Source of the DNA: Verrucomicrobiota bacterium
GTDB lineage: Bacteria > Verrucomicrobiota > Verrucomicrobiia > Opitutales > Opitutaceae
DNA: 64,000 nt
Assembly: GCA_023428905.1 (NCBI GenBank)
Contig: JAEYWP010000008.1
Coordinates: forward strand, 1 to 64,000
Reading direction: 5' to 3'
Part shown: positions 59,999-64,000 of the stretch, in pieces
How the letters are laid out: every line of letters starts with the position of its first letter
How positions within the stretch are numbered: the first letter of the stretch is position 1
The notes under the pieces: generated by a model
The model's input: the letters and a program-made list of their open reading frames with translations, nothing else
Told to the model about the DNA's origin: nothing
The model's database searches: none
Made by a program: the position numbers and the translations under genes

Positions 59999-61552
59999 TC
60001 AGCTGCTGAGGCGACGGAAGATTCGCAGCACAAGCCTGTTGGTATCGTAAGCCGAAACCTCGGCAGCGTTTTTCTGGATGGTGAGCGCGTTGTAGGCCTC
60101 ACCCGAGCTGCCGGTGTTCACACCCGCAGCGGCGCCGTTCACCTTGATCTTGGGGTTGCTGAAGTACGGCACCACCCCACCCGGCGCATACGCCATGATC
60201 GTGCGGTAGGTGGAGCCATTGCTGCCCTTGAAGCGGTGACCATAGCTGTACGAGTAGCTGCCCGACATCGTCACGCCAGCAGTGGTGCGGGCGTTGGACC
60301 GATCATGGTTGCAGCCGAAGTTGTGCCCGAGTTCGTGGCAGAAGGTCGCCCCGGCGTGCATCTGGGAATAGTTCACCGCAGAGAAAGCCCAGGTGGCGTT
60401 GAAGATGTCACCTGGCGTCTTCAACAGGTAACCCACGCCCGAGTTCGTCGTATCGGTGCGGGCCGTGAGGAAGATGACCAGATCGGCCTTCGCCTGGCTG
60501 CGCAGCACATGGACATCGTCCAGAACGCCGTCGATCGAGTTGGCCAGCCGGGTCAGGGCCACATCCAGAACGCGGGTCGCGTCACCGGAATACTCCTGGG
60601 CATACGACACCGCCGGCGCGCCGGCAAGCGACACGCGGACGTTAACGCCGCTGCGCTTCAAGTTGTTATTCATGGCCGCCATCCCGAGATCGATTTGGCT
60701 CCGGACCGAGGCGGAACTGACCGTCTTTAACAGCGCCTTTGAATAAGGGACGAGGACCCGCACCTCCGTCATCGTGGAGGAGAGGAGGGTCGCGGTGGGC
60801 CAGGAGCCGGTGATAGAGACCGCGTAGCTTGTGCCCTCGGCGCCCGCCACGGGAGCAGAACCCAGCGCGGCCGCGCCGGCGCCTTCGTCGAGGGAGGTGA
60901 TCTCCGGAGTGGCGGCCTGGTGCGGCTTGGAGTGGTGGTGCTCCGTGTTGCCGCACGGGGCGAGCGACGTCGGATTGACCTGATACACCTGCGCAATCGA
61001 GTCACCGACCGCGCGGACCTGCCAGGAACCGAGATCGATGTCGTCGATGGTGGCGGACAACTCCCCCTCGTTATAGGCAAAAACAGCACGGCCGTGCTCG
61101 GAACCTTCGATCACAGCCTCCGTAACGTACCGGTCGGCACCGAGGGACTCCGTTGCGGAGACCACCACCGGGACCACGTGACCATCTGGCAGGGTCATCT
61201 CAAAGCGACTTCCCGGCTGCGCCAGCGGCGAAGTCGCCGCGGCCAGACGCTGCCGGTCCACTTTGGCATAATAGATTTCGTCGGCGGGAGCCGGGAGCGC
61301 ACTTTCCAGGGCATCCGCATGGGCGGGCCGATCAAGGTAACTCCACAGTTCCGGCGCAACCGGTTCAGAGGGTTCGCGTTCCGATGTAGCCGCCCGCTGA
61401 GGGCCGGGCGCACCCACCTCGCTTACGACCTCACTCTTCTTTTCTAGACTGACAACCTGCGCAGGCGACGACGTCCGTGCTTTGAACGATGCCACAGCGA
61501 GCAGGGTCAGGATTCCCCCCATGCCCAGTATCCGGATTTTTGATGAACGCAT
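59999..61552 (-). CDS. Secreted zinc metallopeptidase (reprolysin-like)
   Basis: The 517-residue protein has an N-terminal hydrophobic signal (ILGMGGILTLLAVASF). A pro-domain-like beta region (about residues 75-205) precedes the catalytic domain, which holds FCHELGHNFGCNHD (zinc His406 region, HExxHxxGxxHD) and the Met-turn YRTIMAYAPGG. This is the metzincin layout of reprolysin-type M12 peptidases. Residues SMMNN-like NNLKRSGVNVRVSLAGA match the strand that precedes the active-site helix. It should degrade extracellular protein. It lacks the C-terminal repeat domains of its neighbour. Confidence 0.92.
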   Translation of the reverse strand: MRSSKIRILGMGGILTLLAVASFKARTSSPAQVVSLEKKSEVVSEVGAPGPQRAATSEREPSEPVAPELWSYLDRPAHADALESALPAPADEIYYAKVDRQRLAAATSPLAQPGSRFEMTLPDGHVVPVVVSATESLGADRYVTEAVIEGSEHGRAVFAYNEGELSATIDDIDLGSWQVRAVGDSIAQVYQVNPTSLAPCGNTEHHHSKPHQAATPEITSLDEGAGAAALGSAPVAGAEGTSYAVSITGSWPTATLLSSTMTEVRVLVPYSKALLKTVSSASVRSQIDLGMAAMNNNLKRSGVNVRVSLAGAPAVSYAQEYSGDATRVLDVALTRLANSIDGVLDDVHVLRSQAKADLVIFLTARTDTTNSGVGYLLKTPGDIFNATWAFSAVNYSQMHAGATFCHELGHNFGCNHDRSNARTTAGVTMSGSYSYSYGHRFKGSNGSTYRTIMAYAPGGVVPYFSNPKIKVNGAAAGVNTGSSGEAYNALTIQKNAAEVSAYDTNRLVLRIFRRLSS

Positions 61553-61856
61553 AATAAGCTAAAGCGCGCTGCCGGACTACGGCATGAAAGGGCAGTTCCG
61601 AAAAATGACGCGACCGGCCACATTAAAACACGCCCGCCCGCCAACGTAAGTGGCTGCGCCTGTATCGGATTTGTAGGTACAACAAGCGGGCGCAGTTACC
61701 TAAGTCACTCGATGTGCGGAACGCCCCGTCGCGTGCATTCACGAATCCACTACACAGCAATCGTGGCTGCCCACGAATGCTAATTACTTGATAAAGCAAA
61801 AAGGCGGCCCCTCAGGGCCGCCTACGATTTGCTCCTACGGGAACCGTCAGGTGGGA
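61553..61856. other. Intergenic region with terminator for upstream peptidase
   Basis: No gene is seen. The downstream part (61797-61823) is the terminator of the neighbouring peptidase gene. The remaining 240 bases must contain the promoter of the 59999-61552 gene but no confident -35/-10 pair is visible. Confidence 0.5.
61797..61823 (-). terminator. Rho-independent terminator of second peptidase gene
   Basis: On the minus strand AGGCGGCCC, loop TGAG, GGGCCGCCT and then five T make a standard intrinsic terminator about 34 bases after the stop codon. Confidence 0.92.
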
Positions 61857-64000
61857 TCAGTTGATCTCGTAGACCTCCACCACCGCAATTCCCGGTCGTT
61901 CCGGCTGGTCGGGCAGCTCCTCGAACGGCATCACGACGGCCGTGTAGGCTCCGGGAGCGAGGTCGACCATGATGCCGCTGTCCCTCCGGTTGCCGAGGGC
62001 CAGCCCGGCATCCGCAATCCGCTGCTCCTTATAGATGGCGACGAGCGGGCGATTGTCGTCACCGCCATTGTTGCCGGAGCTCCAGTCATCGTTCTCCACC
62101 ACAAAGCGCCGCGCCGCATCGTAGATCGTCACCTTTGGATCGTACATCGCCTCGGCGATATTAAAGGGGGCGACGGCCAGGCTGGGCCCCTGCACGCGCA
62201 CCACCACCCGTTTGGTCCGGGAAGGGTTCACCGGGTCGGGCGCGATGATAAACCCTGCGATCATCGGCCTGTCCTTCATGGCATAACCGCGGGTGGAGAT
62301 ATTGATGAAGCGGCCCCCGCCGGCGCCGATCTCGTACGCTTCGATGAGCGCGACACCGGTGGTGCCCCCCGCACCCGTCACATTGGCGGTGTAGTTACCC
62401 GGCGCAAACGTGCCGACCAAGGCGGCGTCCCGGCTGCCGGCCGGCAGATCAAACGCGCCTACCGCCTTCATGGCCGCCGCTGAAGACGGATCCCAGTTGT
62501 CGTTGAAGGCAACGTCCCGGGTAGACGTGACGCCGTTGATCGTGCTCAACTCCACAATGCGCAGGCTGGGATCGGCCAGGACCTCCGGAACGCTGTGTTG
62601 CGCAAGGGTCGGCCCAATCGCGCGAATCAGCAGTTGCTTGGGGGCGTCTCCGCGAAGCGCAAAACCACCGATGAGTTGCCTGATGCCGGTGCCAACGAAG
62701 CCGCGGGTGGAGACGTTGAGGAGCCTGCCGGCGTTGGCGGGGTTTTGCAGGGAAAGGCGGTAATTACCCACTTCAAAGGCCAGGTTCCGGATCGTTCGGG
62801 CGTTGTCCGCCTGCCCCGGCTGCCCCTCGGGAACTCCGACCGGGCGACTGATCGGCGCAGGCGCCGTGATATCCGGGTTGGAGAAATACGGAAGCCGGCT
62901 ACCGGGCGTGTACGCCATGATCGTCCGGTATTCGACTCCGTCCGCCCCGCGAAAGCGGTGGCCAAAGCTGTACGGATACGGCCCTTCTTCGATCTCGCCG
63001 TCGTCGTCCTTCGCATTTTCCCGGTCATGCTGACAACCGAGGTTGTGCCCGATCTCATGAGAGAACACACGCACCGCGGTGGCGCTACCAAACGCCGCGG
63101 ACGACACCACGCCAAAGCCATAGAGTGCATTGGTCGGCCGGCCGGGTGTATCGAGGAGGTAGGCGATCCCGGAGGAGCCGCTGTCAGACCGTTGCTGCAC
63201 CAGGCACACCAGGTCCGCGCCGGCAGCGTCCCGCTGGGCATGGATTTCATCCATCACGCCATCATCGACGTCGGCCAGTGCACCCAACGCATCTTTTTGC
63301 ACCGTGTCACCCTGCGCCGTGGACTCATCCGCGGCCAGCGTGACCCGCTGAATCCCTGCCAGGGTGGCGCGAACATCCACGCCACTTCGCCGGAAGTCGT
63401 CGTTCAAGGTTCGAAGCTCCAGATCGGCCGCGGTGGTGAAGGCGGACGTGCCACGCGCCTGGATCACCGCCTGGGTGACAGCGATCAGGATGCGCACCTC
63501 CGCAAACACTCCCAGTTCGGCCGCCGCACTGCCCGGCCCCCCGTCTTCGACGCCTACGTCGGCTTCGGCGGGTGCAGGTCGTCCGAGCAAGGCCGCCCGC
63601 CGGGGCGCATCCAGGGTCGCCGCATCCAAACCACAATCCGGCACCTTGCTGGGATCGACTTTGTACCACTGGGAGACGCCCTCGCCCACCGCGCGGAGCT
63701 GGTAGGCTCCATGCGCCTGGGTTTCAATGGTGGCCGACATGTCGCCCGCGTTGAAGGCGAAGATGGCACGGGCGGTGGCGTCACCGGAAATTCCGCCCAC
63801 GCTGGTGAAGCGGTCGGGGCCGAGCGCGGTGGTCTCTTCGAGTTCCACGGGGAGCACGGCTCCGTTGGGTAGCACGAGGTCGAAACGTCCGCGTCCACCC
63901 GTTTCCCAAAAAGGCGACGCCTTACCGTGCGCCGCCACTGCGTTCACTCGCACGTAATGGACCGGGCCCTCCGCCGGCAGGGTGGCCTCCTCACGATGAA
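61857..64000 (-). CDS. Secreted reprolysin-like metallopeptidase with tandem STRG domains (5' end outside window)
   Basis: At least 713 residues lie in the window; the frame is open to the edge, so the N-terminus and signal peptide are missing. The catalytic part parallels the neighbouring peptidase: LRTLNDDFRRSGVDVRATLAG, FSHEIGHNLGCQHD (zinc site) and YRTIMAYTPGSRLPYFSNPDI. It then has two copies of a beta-rich domain of about 145 residues: LLNVSTRGFVGTGIRQLIGGF with LLIRAIGPTLAQHSVP, and FINISTRGYAMKDRPMIAGF with VVVRVQGPSLAVAP. These occur at the ends of many verrucomicrobial surface proteins and are of unknown function, perhaps attachment. Confidence 0.92.
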   Translation of the reverse strand, partial: HREEATLPAEGPVHYVRVNAVAAHGKASPFWETGGRGRFDLVLPNGAVLPVELEETTALGPDRFTSVGGISGDATARAIFAFNAGDMSATIETQAHGAYQLRAVGEGVSQWYKVDPSKVPDCGLDAATLDAPRRAALLGRPAPAEADVGVEDGGPGSAAAELGVFAEVRILIAVTQAVIQARGTSAFTTAADLELRTLNDDFRRSGVDVRATLAGIQRVTLAADESTAQGDTVQKDALGALADVDDGVMDEIHAQRDAAGADLVCLVQQRSDSGSSGIAYLLDTPGRPTNALYGFGVVSSAAFGSATAVRVFSHEIGHNLGCQHDRENAKDDDGEIEEGPYPYSFGHRFRGADGVEYRTIMAYTPGSRLPYFSNPDITAPAPISRPVGVPEGQPGQADNARTIRNLAFEVGNYRLSLQNPANAGRLLNVSTRGFVGTGIRQLIGGFALRGDAPKQLLIRAIGPTLAQHSVPEVLADPSLRIVELSTINGVTSTRDVAFNDNWDPSSAAAMKAVGAFDLPAGSRDAALVGTFAPGNYTANVTGAGGTTGVALIEAYEIGAGGGRFINISTRGYAMKDRPMIAGFIIAPDPVNPSRTKRVVVRVQGPSLAVAPFNIAEAMYDPKVTIYDAARRFVVENDDWSSGNNGGDDNRPLVAIYKEQRIADAGLALGNRRDSGIMVDLAPGAYTAVVMPFEELPDQPERPGIAVVEVYEIN

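Overview
The window is high-GC DNA with long, tightly packed genes. Large TonB-dependent receptors carry an LSPFEVSS-type N-terminal stretch, many hydrolases are exported, and REP-like and RAYT-linked repeats are common. Together these suggest a free-living polysaccharide- and amide-degrading member of Verrucomicrobia, most likely Opitutaceae. The assignment is inferred from family content; no rRNA is present.

Layout. 1-5.4 kb: a small secreted protein, a circularly permuted ATP-grasp / alpha-E gene pair split by an S23-type four-helix-bundle gene lying between inverted REP-like tails, an OGG1-type DNA glycosylase and a glyoxalase I. 5.7-23.9 kb: the most striking region, with a TonB-dependent receptor followed on the same strand by eight amidase-signature hydrolases (five with Tat leaders, three with Sec leaders, the last fused to a lipocalin-like domain) and one large asparaginase-like protein. 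All eight amidases keep the Lys / cis-Ser / Ser triad with an invariant 24-residue Ser-Ser spacing. 24.3-34.3 kb: a secreted protein of unknown function, then a minus-strand group with a second TonB receptor, an exported acetamidase/formamidase, an RND pump with its adaptor, and a free-standing homologue of the asparaginase C-terminal domain. A 10-base motif (CCAATCACTC) recurs just upstream of four genes in these two blocks. I infer an amide-utilisation locus: outer-membrane uptake, staged periplasmic deamidation, and export of products or toxic intermediates.

34.7-40 kb: a beta-glucan locus (GH16 laminarinase-like enzyme, two tandem LacI regulators, a GPH sugar symporter) with repeated TGCA-N6-TGCA sites that look like the LacI operators. 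41-42.5 kb: tRNA-Leu(UAG), whose 3' 40 bases are duplicated 1.38 kb downstream, bracketing a REP-associated tyrosine transposase (RAYT). Short GGGACAGG / CCTGTCCC repeats form arrays at 35.6-36.1, 42.2-42.4, 44.9-45.0 and 56.8-57.1 kb.

42.5-51 kb: a multi-pass membrane protein with two tandem lectin-like modules, an AI-2E family transporter, and a divergent GH43 / GH144-like glycosidase pair. 51-57 kb: housekeeping genes (small lipoprotein, SufE, rhodanese, phosphatidylserine decarboxylase, ClpB). 57-60 kb: the glycolate oxidase subunits GlcD and GlcF. 60-64 kb: two related secreted zinc metallopeptidases, the second cut by the window edge.
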